DNA of 64,000 nucleotides from Streptomyces iconiensis (GCF_028657195.3 NZ_JANCPR020000048.1:1-64000), one strand, 5' to 3'. Shown: positions 38,982 through 47,169, counted from the stretch's first letter. Translations and numbers: made by a program. The notes: generated by a model not told the origin, from the sequence alone.

Positions 38982-40175
38982 TCACACAGTCTGCTCTTCG
39001 CCGCCCTTGAGGACGGCATTGCCGGGATGCTCGAACCACAGTGTCTCGTCCTCAGGGGTAACGGTCAGCCCGTAGCGGGTGATGTCCGGTTGCCCGTGCG
39101 TGTTCCACCAGAGGCAAGCAGCGGCTACTTCGTCCCACAGGCTGCGCAGGCCGTGCTGGAGGACCGCGTCGGGCTCATGCCAGTCCGTCAAGCACACCGA
39201 GGCGTAGGAGTGTCCGTCCCAGAGCACGATGCGATCGGCGGAGACGCGGCGCAAACGCGTCTTCTGTGGCACACGGGCCCCGATGGTCCATTGGGCGGCC
39301 CAGGATGGCGCGAGGACGGTTGTGGGGTCGAGGGGCGAGGCGGACTCCCGCCCCTCACCGTGGCGTTCCGGGCGGCTCGGAGTCGGGCGGTGGGAGCGCA
39401 GCCACATGTATCGGGCCCCGCCGACCAGGCGCCCGCTCGCGGTCCCGTCACCGTTCACGGTCAACCGGGCCAGCCCGGTGTTCGACCACGCGGTTCCGTA
39501 CGGCGCGAGAAGGAGCCCTCCGGGTGCGACGTGCTGAAGCAGCGTACGGGGAATGCGGCCGAGCGAGGCGGTGACGATCACACGGTCATAGCGAGACCGG
39601 CGGAAGGCCGCCCCCAACTCGGCATCGGCGGCGCGCACATGGGGACGGTATCCGGCGGCACGCAGGTTGCCGCGCGCGATGTGTGCCAGGTCCGGGTCGA
39701 TCTCGACGGCGTCCACCTGCGCGCTTCCGGTCCTCTCGCACAGCATGGCGGTGTTGTAGCCCGAGCCGGCGCCGACGTCGAGCACGCGGTGCCCGGGTTC
39801 CAGATCGAGCAGGGCGAGCTGGTCGAGGACGATGGACAGTGCGGAGACGGAGGAGGTTGCCACTGCTCCGGTGACCAGTTCGCCCGGGTCGTGGGTAGCG
39901 AGGTCGTAGGCGCCGTCGTCGAGCTGGGTGACGACAGCGGTGTGCGGGACGTAGACGGCCGCTGTCCAGGCGGCCGGATCGAGGGCGCGGTCCAGGACCC
40001 GGTATCCGCCTTCGTCGCGGTGCCAGACCCAGAACCGGCCGGGCACGAACCGCTCACGGGGCACCGTGGCGAAGGCCGTGCGTAGCCACGCGGCCCTGAA
40101 ATGCCCCTCCTGATCAAGGTCCCGTGCGCAGGCTTCCTTGTACCTCGTCCAGTCGACCGAGACGGGCCGCGTCAC
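38982..40175 (-). CDS. PIMT-like O-methyltransferase with C-terminal extension (candidate RiPP enzyme)
   Basis: The 397-residue product has the protein-L-isoaspartate O-methyltransferase fold in residues 1-200: a helical RAAWLRTAFATVPRERFVP region, AVYVPHTAVVTQ, SAM motif VLDVGAGSGYNTAML, acidic VEIDPDLAHIARGNL, and IVTASLGRIPRTLLQHVAPGG. Canonical repair PIMT has about 215 residues; the extra about 170-residue C-terminal domain is typical of PIMT homologues in RiPP clusters (graspetide, lanthipeptide and imiditide systems). Such enzymes methylate an Asp side chain that then collapses to aspartimide. The GTG at 40175 overlaps the stop of the 40-residue acidic peptide gene (GTGA). No ATP-grasp, LanM or other maturase is adjacent. 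Confidence 0.85.
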   Translation of the reverse strand: MTRPVSVDWTRYKEACARDLDQEGHFRAAWLRTAFATVPRERFVPGRFWVWHRDEGGYRVLDRALDPAAWTAAVYVPHTAVVTQLDDGAYDLATHDPGELVTGAVATSSVSALSIVLDQLALLDLEPGHRVLDVGAGSGYNTAMLCERTGSAQVDAVEIDPDLAHIARGNLRAAGYRPHVRAADAELGAAFRRSRYDRVIVTASLGRIPRTLLQHVAPGGLLLAPYGTAWSNTGLARLTVNGDGTASGRLVGGARYMWLRSHRPTPSRPERHGEGRESASPLDPTTVLAPSWAAQWTIGARVPQKTRLRRVSADRIVLWDGHSYASVCLTDWHEPDAVLQHGLRSLWDEVAAACLWWNTHGQPDITRYGLTVTPEDETLWFEHPGNAVLKGGEEQTV

Positions 40176-40294
40176 TCGTCGCCCCCGTCGTCGCGGTGCT
40201 CGCCGCCACCCGGCGGTGCCGGACTGTCCGGGTTGGGTTCTTCCGGCTTCCATTCCTGGTCATCGCCTGCGGAGTCCCCAGAGTGCTTTTCCAT
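40172..40294 (-). CDS. 40-residue acidic peptide, candidate RiPP precursor
   Basis: The ATG at 40294 has GGAGG at 6-nt spacing; the frame ends in a GTGA overlap with the PIMT-like gene. The product begins MEKHSGDSAGDDQEW and ends GGGEHRDDGGDE. It has seven Asp, seven Glu, no Cys, seven Pro and several Asp-Gly, Asp-Asp and Asn-Pro pairs. Asp followed by Gly or another small residue is the usual site of aspartimide formation by PIMT-type enzymes. I infer it is the substrate of the coupled methyltransferase. Size, coupling and composition are direct observations; RiPP identity is inference. A longer frame to 40381 has no ribosome site. Confidence 0.65.
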   Translation of the reverse strand: MEKHSGDSAGDDQEWKPEEPNPDSPAPPGGGEHRDDGGDE

Positions 40295-40396
40295 ACCTTG
40301 CCTCCGTTTCGAGGTGGTGGGTATCTGCCCCAGCGTGGCGGTCGGATGCTCCTCGTGGGCCGTCTCAGCCTCGGCGGCCACCTCAGAGGGCGGTAC

Positions 40397-40924
40397 TCAG
40401 ACGGCGTAGTCCTCGTCGGCCTTTCCGCCGCCGACCGCGTTCACGATGCCATCCCGGCCCAACGGCCCCGCGCCCAGCGGCACTTCACGCAACCGCACGG
40501 CGAACTCGCACCAGACGACCTTGCCGGGCGAGCGCTCCCCCACCCCCCACTTGTCCGCGACCCCGGCCACGAGCAGCAGCCCGCGCCCGCCCTCCGCCTC
40601 CGGACAAGGCGACGGCGACCTGACCTCACCGCCACCGCTGTCGTGCACCTCCACCCGGAGGACACCTTCGCCGCCTCCGGCACCTTCATCGCCTTCGTCC
40701 GCGTACAGGAACAGGTGCAGCCGAAAGCCGCGGCCGGGCGGCACGCCGTGCAGCAGGGCGTTCGTCGCCAGCTCGCCGACACACAGGAGTACGTCGTCGC
40801 CGCGCCCGTCCACGCCCCAGTCGGCCAACGCCCACCGCACGAACGCGCGCGCTTTCGGCACCGACTCGCGCTCCCGCCGGTAGAACACCTCGCGGAAGAG
40901 AGGGGGTTGAGCTTCGGAGTTCAT
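40397..40924 (-). CDS. RsbW-like ATP-binding protein (HATPase_c_2)
   Basis: The 175-residue GHKL ATPase has the N-box ELATNALLHGVPPG (about 51-62), the G1-like VEVHDSGGGEV and EGGRGLLLVAGVADKWGV (G2). This is the anti-sigma-factor serine kinase-type family that streptomycetes have in dozens of copies. Many are paired with DUF397/DUF5753 genes, as here. Its ATG (40924) faces the DUF5753 regulator across a 111-bp gap with a perfect palindrome. It is 102 nt upstream of the acidic peptide gene on the same strand, so the three may form one operon. Confidence 0.88.
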   Translation of the reverse strand: MNSEAQPPLFREVFYRRERESVPKARAFVRWALADWGVDGRGDDVLLCVGELATNALLHGVPPGRGFRLHLFLYADEGDEGAGGGEGVLRVEVHDSGGGEVRSPSPCPEAEGGRGLLLVAGVADKWGVGERSPGKVVWCEFAVRLREVPLGAGPLGRDGIVNAVGGGKADEDYAV

Positions 40925-40969
40925 GTGCTGAATGTCACACCCCGCGCATAGGCTGCAACAGCGCGTCAA

Positions 40970-40992
40970 GCCGTACATCGCGGATGTACGGC
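40970..40992. promoter_or_regulatory. Perfect palindrome, likely operator of the DUF5753 regulator
   Basis: GCCGTACATC-GCG-GATGTACGGC is a perfect 23-bp inverted repeat near the middle of the divergent gap, 44 nt from the regulator start and 46 nt from the ATPase start. The position suits an XRE dimer controlling both directions. Confidence 0.6.
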
Positions 40993-41035
40993 CTCCGAGA
41001 GGGCGCGCACCAGCACGGCAGGGAAGGTCGGAGCA

Positions 41036-41860
41036 ATGAACCAACCGAAGAAGCAGGGCAAGCGGGTGACTTCGTGGGGCCCGATCGGAGCGCAGGTCGC
41101 GCAATTTCGCCGGTACGCGGGAAAGACACAGCCCGTCCTGGCAGCGGACCTGTGCATCAGCGAGGACAAGCTCGCCTCCATCGAACAGGGCCGCAGGCCA
41201 CTCCAGATGGCGCTGGCCGTCCAGATCGACACCCTCCTGGACACGAAGCGGGCGTTGGAGGCGGCTGTGGGGAAGGTGCCGGAGCGGGAACGGTATCCCG
41301 TGTTCGTGCAGGACTTCGTGGACTACGAGCACGAGGCGGTGACCCTGCTCTCGTACGAGACGTCGGTCGTACCCGGCCTGCTCCAGACCGAGGAGTACGC
41401 GCGGGCGGTCTTCGACTGCCGCTACCCACCCGTCGAGGACGAGACGGTGGACGACTGGGTGCAGGGCCGGATGGACCGGCAGAAGGTGTGGGAGCGATTC
41501 AAGCCGCCCCGGGCGAACTTCATCCTGGAGGAGGCGATCCTGCGCCGCCCGGTGGGCGGACGTGAGGTGATGCGGGAGCAGATCCGCCGGTTGCGCGACA
41601 TGGCCCAACTCCCCTGCATGGGCCTCCAACTCATGCCGACGGACCGGATGCCGCACGCCGGGCTCGCGGGGCCGATGGTGCTACTGGAGACACCTGACCA
41701 CGAGCATCTGACCTACGTGGAGGGGCAGCGGGTCAGCTTCCTCATCGACGACCCCGACGAGGTCAGTGTCATGCAACAAAAATATGGAATGCTGCGGTCA
41801 CAGGCGCTGTCACCAGAGGAGAGCACGCGCCTGCTGGAGCAACTGCTAGGAGACCGATGA
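41036..41860 (+). CDS. XRE-family regulator with DUF5753 domain
   Basis: The 274-residue product has an N-terminal HTH (GAQVAQFRRYAGKTQPVLAADLCISEDKLASIEQGRRPL, about 18-56) and the DUF5753 domain (LLSYETSVVPGLLQTEEYARAVF, WERFKPPRANFILEEAILRRPVGG). Such proteins pair with DUF397 partners, as WhiJ-like systems in S. coelicolor, and often control development or secondary metabolism. The ATG at 41036 follows GGAG. Its stop overlaps the DUF397 start (ATGA). The divergent palindrome at 40970 is its probable operator, linking it to the ATPase-peptide-PIMT genes. Confidence 0.93.
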   Translation: MNQPKKQGKRVTSWGPIGAQVAQFRRYAGKTQPVLAADLCISEDKLASIEQGRRPLQMALAVQIDTLLDTKRALEAAVGKVPERERYPVFVQDFVDYEHEAVTLLSYETSVVPGLLQTEEYARAVFDCRYPPVEDETVDDWVQGRMDRQKVWERFKPPRANFILEEAILRRPVGGREVMREQIRRLRDMAQLPCMGLQLMPTDRMPHAGLAGPMVLLETPDHEHLTYVEGQRVSFLIDDPDEVSVMQQKYGMLRSQALSPEESTRLLEQLLGDR

Positions 41861-42120
41861 ACACCGCAGCACGACCCCGGCACGCCTCTCCCGACCTGGC
41901 ATGGTTCAAGTCCAGCTACAGCAGCGACGAGGGCGGCAACTGCCTCGAAGTCGCCTACCACTGGCACAAGTCCAGCTACAGCGGCAGCCAGGGCGGCGAG
42001 TGCGTGGAGGTCGCCGCGCACCCGGCGGCCGTGCACATCCGCGACTCCAAAGTGACGGACAGCCCCATCCTCACCGTCACCCCCCACGCCTGGTCCACCT
42101 TCATCAGCCACGCAGGCTGA
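41857..42120 (+). CDS. DUF397 protein with duplicated motif
   Basis: The 87-residue product contains two tandem copies of the DUF397 opening motif: WFKSSYSSDEGGNCLEVAY (15-33) and WHKSSYSGSQGGECVEVAA (35-53). Typical DUF397 proteins of about 60-70 residues have one copy, so this looks like an internal duplication. The C-terminal VHIRDSKVTDSPILTVTPHAWSTFI is the standard ending. Coupled to the DUF5753 gene by ATGA. It acts as partner or antagonist of that regulator. Confidence 0.92.
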   Translation: MNTAARPRHASPDLAWFKSSYSSDEGGNCLEVAYHWHKSSYSGSQGGECVEVAAHPAAVHIRDSKVTDSPILTVTPHAWSTFISHAG

Positions 42121-42134
42121 ACGCGTGCTCGGTT

Positions 42135-42160
42135 GACGACGGCGCGTAGGCGCCGTCGTC
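42135..42160 (+). terminator. Terminator of the DUF5753-DUF397 operon
   Basis: Perfect 11-bp arms GACGACGGCGC / GCGCCGTCGTC with GTAG loop, 15 nt after the DUF397 stop. Confidence 0.8.
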
Positions 42161-42191
42161 GGCGTGCCGGTTTCGCCAGCGGACACTCCAG

Positions 42192-42215
42192 CGCCTAGCT
42201 CTGAAGTGCTAGGCG
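42192..42215 (-). terminator. Hairpin overlapping the cupin stop
   Basis: CGCCTAG / CTAGGCG 7-bp stem; the right arm includes the cupin TAG stop codon (42209-42211). Confidence 0.45.
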
Positions 42216-42736
42216 AAGTCGTCGTGGTCGATACCGACAATGACGGCCGCACAGACCGCTGGCACGTCACCGTTATTGATCCACCGGTGCTTCGTCCCGT
42301 TCTGGATGATCGTGTCGCCTGGCTTCAGAGTCTTGCTGGCGCCATCGTCGAGTTCGAGGGTCAGCTCTCCGGACAAGACCACCATGAGGTCGACGCTGGC
42401 CGACTTGTGCATCCCGCCGCCTTCGGGGAAATCACCGTCGAAGCCGTAACGCATTTGCCGCCTCGGGGTAAACGTCCCCGGTGCCAGCTCCGGCAACGGG
42501 TCTGCGCCGTTCGGTGCCAGCGTGACCATTACGTAGCGAAACCCGCCGGGCCTCGGGAAGTATTCGTCCTCACAGGCAGGCTCCGAACCGGCGTCAGGGA
42601 AGCGCACGCCTTTGTAGTCGCCGCCCCAAATCTGGTGAATCGGGCCACCACCCCCGTCGTGTTCAAGCTCCACGTCACTGGCAAAAACAGCCTTGCCCTC
42701 CGCGTTATGACCAGTGGCTACTCGCCTTATCGTCAT
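42209..42736 (-). CDS. Cupin-domain protein
   Basis: The 175-residue product has one beta-barrel cupin domain in the C-terminal half: GGGMHKSASVDLMVVLSGELTLELDDGASKTLKPGDTIIQNGTKHRWINNG. Metal-ligand candidates are His in GMHKSAS and His in KHRW; a Glu is replaced within MVVLSGELTL. Enzymatic or sensing role unknown. The base composition is slightly lower in G+C than in neighbours, and it is divergent from the MmyB-like regulator, a usual pairing for regulator and target enzyme. The ATG at 42736 is the only good start. Confidence 0.85.
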   Translation of the reverse strand: MTIRRVATGHNAEGKAVFASDVELEHDGGGGPIHQIWGGDYKGVRFPDAGSEPACEDEYFPRPGGFRYVMVTLAPNGADPLPELAPGTFTPRRQMRYGFDGDFPEGGGMHKSASVDLMVVLSGELTLELDDGASKTLKPGDTIIQNGTKHRWINNGDVPAVCAAVIVGIDHDDFA

Positions 42737-42944
42737 GCTGAACTCCCTAATGCGTTGATGGACGTCGCGGCTTCACGGCTTCACGCGGATGAGTTTCTTG
42801 GTAACGCGGGGTACGGGATACAGGGCCTCTCCGCGTTTCCGTGCCCCGCCAGGAAACCCGTATTCGCGCGTGGGTGGGAGCTACCGCTCTTCCGGGTAAT
42901 GGCAGTACCTCCCAGCACACCGCCACACGATCTACGGTGGTGAG
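42737..42944. promoter_or_regulatory. Divergent cupin / MmyB-like regulator promoter region
   Basis: A 208-bp gap between divergent starts, lower in G+C than the surroundings. No long palindrome was seen. GTAACGCGGGGTAC around 42801-42814 is a candidate partial repeat. Confidence 0.4.
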
Positions 42945-43829
42945 GTGACCGACAGCAGGAGGCATGAGCAGGCCGACGCGGTGCGGAAGTTCCTCAGTAC
43001 CCGTCGCGGGCGCATTACGCCCCAGCAGGCAGGACTGCCCGTATTCGGTGTCAAACGGCGAGTGACGGGGCTGCGCCGGGAGGAGGTGGCGCTGCTGGCC
43101 GGGATGAGCGTTGACTACTACATCCGCCTTGAGCGAGGGAACTTGAGCGGCGCCTCCGACTCGGTGCTGGACTCCTTGTCCCACGCACTTCGGCTCGACG
43201 ATGCCGAGCGGGCCTACCTCTACGACCTGGCCCGCGCGGCCACCGCGTCCGGGCGTCGGCCACCCGCTGCGACTGGGCGCATCCGACCGGTGGTCCAGCG
43301 GATGCTCGACGCGATGACCGACCTGCCCGCCTACCTCCGCAACGGGCGGTTCGACGTCCTCGCCGCCAACTCTCTCGGCCAGGCTCTGTATGCCCCGGTC
43401 TACGATTCCCCGTTGTTCGCGCAGCGTGGTCCGGTCAACACCGCGCGGTTCCTGTTCCTCGATCCTGGTTCCGCCGATTTCTGGCCCGAGTGGGAGAAAG
43501 CCGCCAACGACTCAGTCGCCTACCTGCGCACCGAGACCGGCCGCTCGCCGCAGGACAAGGCCCTGACGGACCTGATCGGAGAGCTGTCCACGAAGAGCGA
43601 CGAGTTCGCGCGGCGTTGGGCCAGGCACGACGTGAAGTTCCACCGCTCCGGCCTGAAGCGACTCCACCACCCGCTCATCGGGAACCTGGCTCTGCCCTAC
43701 GAAGCCCTCGAACTGCCCACTGACCCCGGGCTCTGTATCACCGTCTACTCGCCCGAGCCCGACTCATCCGAACGTCAGGCACTCGATCTTCTGGCCAACT
43801 GGACCAGCTCGGCCGCTCGCGAGCGCTGA
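42945..43829 (+). CDS. XRE-family regulator with MmyB-like ligand domain
   Basis: The 294-residue product has an N-terminal HTH (RRVTGLRREEVALLAGMSVDYYIRLERGNLSGASDSVLDSL, about 38-80). Behind it is the MmyB-like transcription regulator domain (MLDAMTDLPAYLRNGRFDVLAANSLGQALYAP, DVKFHRSGLKRLHHPLIGNLALPYEALEL), a PAS-like lipid/small-molecule pocket. These regulators usually control the divergent oxidoreductase or hydrolase gene; here that is the cupin. The GTG at 42945 is the first suitable start. Confidence 0.92.
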   Translation: MTDSRRHEQADAVRKFLSTRRGRITPQQAGLPVFGVKRRVTGLRREEVALLAGMSVDYYIRLERGNLSGASDSVLDSLSHALRLDDAERAYLYDLARAATASGRRPPAATGRIRPVVQRMLDAMTDLPAYLRNGRFDVLAANSLGQALYAPVYDSPLFAQRGPVNTARFLFLDPGSADFWPEWEKAANDSVAYLRTETGRSPQDKALTDLIGELSTKSDEFARRWARHDVKFHRSGLKRLHHPLIGNLALPYEALELPTDPGLCITVYSPEPDSSERQALDLLANWTSSAARER

Positions 43830-43835
43830 CAATCG

Positions 43836-44990
43836 TCACCCCCCTCGTCCTCCCCACCCCGGCGCGGCACCCCGACGCAGCGCGAGAACCACGGGCAGGA
43901 AGAGGCAGCTCGCCGCGGCGAAGAGCGGGCCAGGACCTGCCCATCCCGAGCCGAGCGCGTACGCCCCGTACACCGCGACCGCGACGACCTCCGAGCCGAA
44001 GCCCGCGAGCGAGAGGACGGTGGCGCGGGCGCCGTCCTCGATACGGTCCTGGAGACGGGCCTCGGTGTGCGCGATCGTCCAGGAGAACGCCCCGAAGGCG
44101 GCGCCGACCAGCGCGGTTCCCTCCGGGCTGCCCCACACGATGAGCAGCGCGCCCGCGACCAGCGCGAGGACCCCGCCGCCCAGCACCCGCTGCGCCCACC
44201 GCTCACCCCGGCCCGCGAGCCAGCCGCCGACGGCCGCGCCCGCTGTGACCAGCATGACGAGCAGCGGCACGATTCCCGGCCCGACGCCCGTGCTCTGCGC
44301 CAGGAACGGCACGTACTCGTCCAGCGCCGTCGCCCCCGTCACGACGCTCACGACCACGACGCCCCGCGCCACCCCGCTCCCCCGGGCCACCTGCCGCATA
44401 CCGGCGAGGAGGACCGCCATCCCACCGCACTGGTCCTCGGCTCCCCGCACGCCCTCGGCCGGGAGCGCGTCCGGGTCGGGGGTCGCGTCCGGGGCCGTTC
44501 GCGGGAAGGTGAGGGCGACGCAGGCGGTCAGGGCGCAGACGCCGACGGAGGCGGTCCCGACCGCGAGGTAGCCGCCGTCCGGCAGGACGAGCGCGGCGAG
44601 CGCGTCGGCCAGCAGGGCGGCGGTGACGCCGAGCGCCTGCGCGCGTCCGGCGAGCCGCGCGTACGCCGCTGATTCACCGCGCGCAGCGAGCTGCTCGTAG
44701 ACGAGGGCCTGCACGGTGCCGGACCGCAGCGCCGAACCGGCGCCCCACAGCACGAAGCCGCAGGCGAAGGCCGGGTAGGAGGGCAGGAACGTCCACAGCG
44801 CGAACCCCGTACCGCCCAGCAGCGGCGCGAGCACGAGCAGCAGGCGGCGGGAGAAGAGGTCGGACCACACGCCGGAGGGGATCTCCAGCGCGAAGGTGGT
44901 CACGGACCACAGGACGAAGAGCGAGGAGACCTCGGCCGGGCTCAGCCCGTGCGCGGTGAAGAGCAGCGCGTAGACGGGGTAGAGCAGCAC
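43836..44990 (-). CDS. MFS transporter, N-terminus uncertain
   Basis: A 384-residue 12-TM-type major facilitator protein with APLLGGTGFALWTFLPSYPAFACGFVLWGAGSALRSGTVQALVYEQL and the RLAGRAQALGVTAALLADAL helix. The first start available in frame is GTG 44990 (VLLYPVYALLF). The open frame continues upstream with LYAYSFLDDL, which looks like the natural beginning of TM1. No ATG, GTG or TTG exists in that part before an in-frame TGA about 45112, so the true start may be a CTG near 45020 or a start lost by mutation or sequence error. Substrate unknown. Confidence 0.8.
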   Translation of the reverse strand: MLLYPVYALLFTAHGLSPAEVSSLFVLWSVTTFALEIPSGVWSDLFSRRLLLVLAPLLGGTGFALWTFLPSYPAFACGFVLWGAGSALRSGTVQALVYEQLAARGESAAYARLAGRAQALGVTAALLADALAALVLPDGGYLAVGTASVGVCALTACVALTFPRTAPDATPDPDALPAEGVRGAEDQCGGMAVLLAGMRQVARGSGVARGVVVVSVVTGATALDEYVPFLAQSTGVGPGIVPLLVMLVTAGAAVGGWLAGRGERWAQRVLGGGVLALVAGALLIVWGSPEGTALVGAAFGAFSWTIAHTEARLQDRIEDGARATVLSLAGFGSEVVAVAVYGAYALGSGWAGPGPLFAAASCLFLPVVLALRRGAAPGWGGRGG

Positions 44991-45132
44991 GAGATCGTCG
45001 AGGAAGGAGTACGCGTACAGCGGCGCCGCGACCCTCGCGGACCCGGAGAGCGCGAAGCGGCCCGCGCGCGTACGGCGGCGGGGAGCCCGGCCCGAACCAC
45101 GGTGGAATCAATGTCGCTTCATGGCCGACAGC

Positions 45133-45720
45133 CTACGTGTTCGAGGGCCCCTGCGGCAGGCGCTGGAGCAGCCCCCAGGTGAACTCCGCAACCACGTCGT
45201 GGAGTTCACCGACGCGGTCAGAGGCCGTGAACGCGAGCTGCCATCGCGTCGGCGCCGACCCCTCCCGGGACCGGGTGGGCGCGAAGGCGCGGGCGACCTC
45301 ATCCACGGTGCAGCTCCAGGGCGCGAGGTCCTCGACGGTACGCAGGGACGGCGCCGCCACGCCGGGCGCGCGCACGAGCCACGCGTTCCACACGGCCCCG
45401 CCGCCGGGTGCGGCCAGCGCCTCGAAGCGCAGGTCCGGCCAGAGCGGCACGGGCCAGGTGACGACCTGGCATTCGAGGTCCCCCACGCGGCGCCGCGTCT
45501 CACTCTCGGGCTCCCCCAGCACGGACCTGTACCGGCCGAGCGAGGACCGCCCCGCACCACGCGGCGACCGCACCATGGCCTGCCACCGCTTGTTGGCCTC
45601 GCGCATCTCGGCATGGCCGACGCCCAGTTCCCGCAGCGCCGCGTCAACCCGCCCCGCCTGAAAATCAGCCATCCTGCGCAGCAGAACCAACTGAAACTGG
45701 AGCGGACCGAACGAATCCAT
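45133..45720 (-). CDS. Conserved hypothetical protein
   Basis: A 195-residue soluble protein beginning DSFGPLQFQLVLLRRMADFQAGRVDAALRELGV, a helical region with Arg/Glu charge pairs. It continues with strands around VVTWPVPLWPDLRFEALAAPGGGAVWNAWLVRAP and VDEVARAFAPTRSR, and ends FTASDRVGELHDVVAEFTWGLLQRLP. I recognise no family. The codon third positions are strongly G/C only in this frame, and the ATG at 45720 is a good start; a longer frame to 45746 on the same strand is a shadow. Confidence 0.7.
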   Translation of the reverse strand: MDSFGPLQFQLVLLRRMADFQAGRVDAALRELGVGHAEMREANKRWQAMVRSPRGAGRSSLGRYRSVLGEPESETRRRVGDLECQVVTWPVPLWPDLRFEALAAPGGGAVWNAWLVRAPGVAAPSLRTVEDLAPWSCTVDEVARAFAPTRSREGSAPTRWQLAFTASDRVGELHDVVAEFTWGLLQRLPQGPSNT

Positions 45721-45788
45721 CCCCCGACGCTACCAACCGTCCTCATCCGTGCTTGATCTTCGCGCGTGGGAGGGTTCCGGGGCCGGGG

Positions 45789-45825
45789 CCGCCGTCGGTG
45801 GAACGGTCACGATCACCGACGGCGG
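45789..45825 (-). terminator. Terminator of rsgA
   Basis: Perfect 12-bp arms CCGCCGTCGGTG / CACCGACGGCGG with a 13-nt loop, 21 nt past the rsgA stop. Confidence 0.75.
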
Positions 45826-45845
45826 CGGTTCCGGCGCGGGGCTGC

Positions 45846-47117
45846 TCAGGCGCGGCGGTGGGGGCCGCGTTTGCGTTCCATCATGTGGCGGCCGAGCGCC
45901 TGCCGTTGCTTGAACATGTGGCGCTGCTCGGCGCGGAGGCGCGCGTCGGTGCGGGCCGCGAGGCGGGTGTTCTCGCGCAGGAGCTTGCGGTAGCTGTCGA
46001 GCCGCCGTTCGGGGAGGGTGCCGTCCGCGACGGCGGCCGTGACGGCGCAGCCCGGTTCGCTGTCGTGGGCGCAGTCCTGGAAGCGGCAGTCGCGGGCCAG
46101 TTCCTCGATCTCGGAGAACGCCTGCCCGAGACCGTCCTGCGCGTCCCACAGGCCGACGCCGCGCAGCCCCGGTGTGTCGATGAGGACGCCGCCTCCGGCT
46201 GAGGCGGGCAGCGGCAGCAGGTTGCGTGTGGTGGTGGTGTGCCGCCCCTTGCCGTCCCTGTCCCGGGTGACCTGTACGGCCTGGCTCTCCTCCCCCAACA
46301 GCGCGTTGGCCAGGGTGGACTTGCCGGCTCCCGACTGCCCGAGCAGCGCCGTCGTACCGCCGGCGACCACGGCGGCGAGGATGTCGAGCCCCTCCCCCGT
46401 CTCGGCGCTGACGGGCAGCACCTGGACGCCGGGCGCCACGGTCTCGGCGTCGGTGCGCAGATGCGCGAGGGTCGCCTCGTCGGGTACGAGGTCGGCCTTG
46501 GTGAGCACCAGCACCGGCTGCACGGCGATGCTCTCCCCGTGCGCCTGCTCCCGCAGCAGCGCGTCACCGCTGGAGCAGGACATGGCGAGGGCGAGAAACC
46601 GCTCGATGCGGCCGAGGTCCAACTCGTCGGCGAGCGACACACAGATGACGACATGGTCGATGTTGGTGGCCAGCACCTGGCCCTCGGAACGCTTCGAGGA
46701 GGTCGAGCGGACGAAGGCGTTACGGCGGGGCAGCAGCGCCCGCACATACCGGGGATCACGGTCCCCGGTATCGACGGCTGTCCAGTCCCCCGTGCACACG
46801 ACGCTCATCGGATCACTGGGAACCACGAACTCGGTGTCGGCGCGGACCAATCCGCCGGGGGTGAGCACGTCGCACTGCCCACGGTCGACACGTACGACAC
46901 GGCCGGGCAGGAGCCCCTGCTCGGCGTACGGCGCGAACACCGCGTCCCAGTCCGCGTCCCAGCCGTACGGAACCAGCGGGCTCCGAGAGGCCGAAGCGGC
47001 TGGAGAGGCCGGTGAGAGTGGCGAGCCGGGAGAGTCCGGCGCGGGCAGCGCGGACGGAGACTGCCCCAGGAAAGAAGAAGAGGAAGACGAAGAGGAAGAC
47101 AAGGGGTGACCCTTCAC
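45846..47117 (-). CDS. rsgA: Ribosome small subunit-dependent GTPase A
   Basis: A 423-residue circularly permuted GTPase that checks 30S maturation. Motifs occur in permuted order: G4 LTKAD, G5 VSAETGEG, then G1 GQSGAGKST, G2 region RHTTTTRNL and G3 DTPGLRG. The zinc finger is CRFQDCAHDSEPGC. An N-terminal Ser-rich stretch (SSSSSSSSSFLGQS, residues 7-20) and a Pro/Ser/Ala linker precede the OB-like domain beginning LVPYGWDADWDAVFAPYAEQGL. The tail RHMFKQRQALGRHMMERKRG is basic for rRNA binding. The GTG at 47117 has weak spacing; an internal start closer to the OB domain is possible. Confidence 0.93.
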   Translation of the reverse strand: MKGHPLSSSSSSSSSFLGQSPSALPAPDSPGSPLSPASPAASASRSPLVPYGWDADWDAVFAPYAEQGLLPGRVVRVDRGQCDVLTPGGLVRADTEFVVPSDPMSVVCTGDWTAVDTGDRDPRYVRALLPRRNAFVRSTSSKRSEGQVLATNIDHVVICVSLADELDLGRIERFLALAMSCSSGDALLREQAHGESIAVQPVLVLTKADLVPDEATLAHLRTDAETVAPGVQVLPVSAETGEGLDILAAVVAGGTTALLGQSGAGKSTLANALLGEESQAVQVTRDRDGKGRHTTTTRNLLPLPASAGGGVLIDTPGLRGVGLWDAQDGLGQAFSEIEELARDCRFQDCAHDSEPGCAVTAAVADGTLPERRLDSYRKLLRENTRLAARTDARLRAEQRHMFKQRQALGRHMMERKRGPHRRA

Positions 47118-47169
47118 ATGGGTGGCCCCGACTGCGCGCGCTTGGGCGCGGAAGGAAGAGTAAGCAGGT

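Noticed and set aside
38982..40175. Housekeeping protein-repair PIMT
   Set aside because: The C-terminal extension, weak N-terminal match and coupling to a small peptide gene are unlike the repair enzyme, though not excluded.
40172..40381. 69-residue form of the acidic peptide
   Set aside because: The upstream start lacks a ribosome site; ATG 40294 has GGAGG at ideal spacing.
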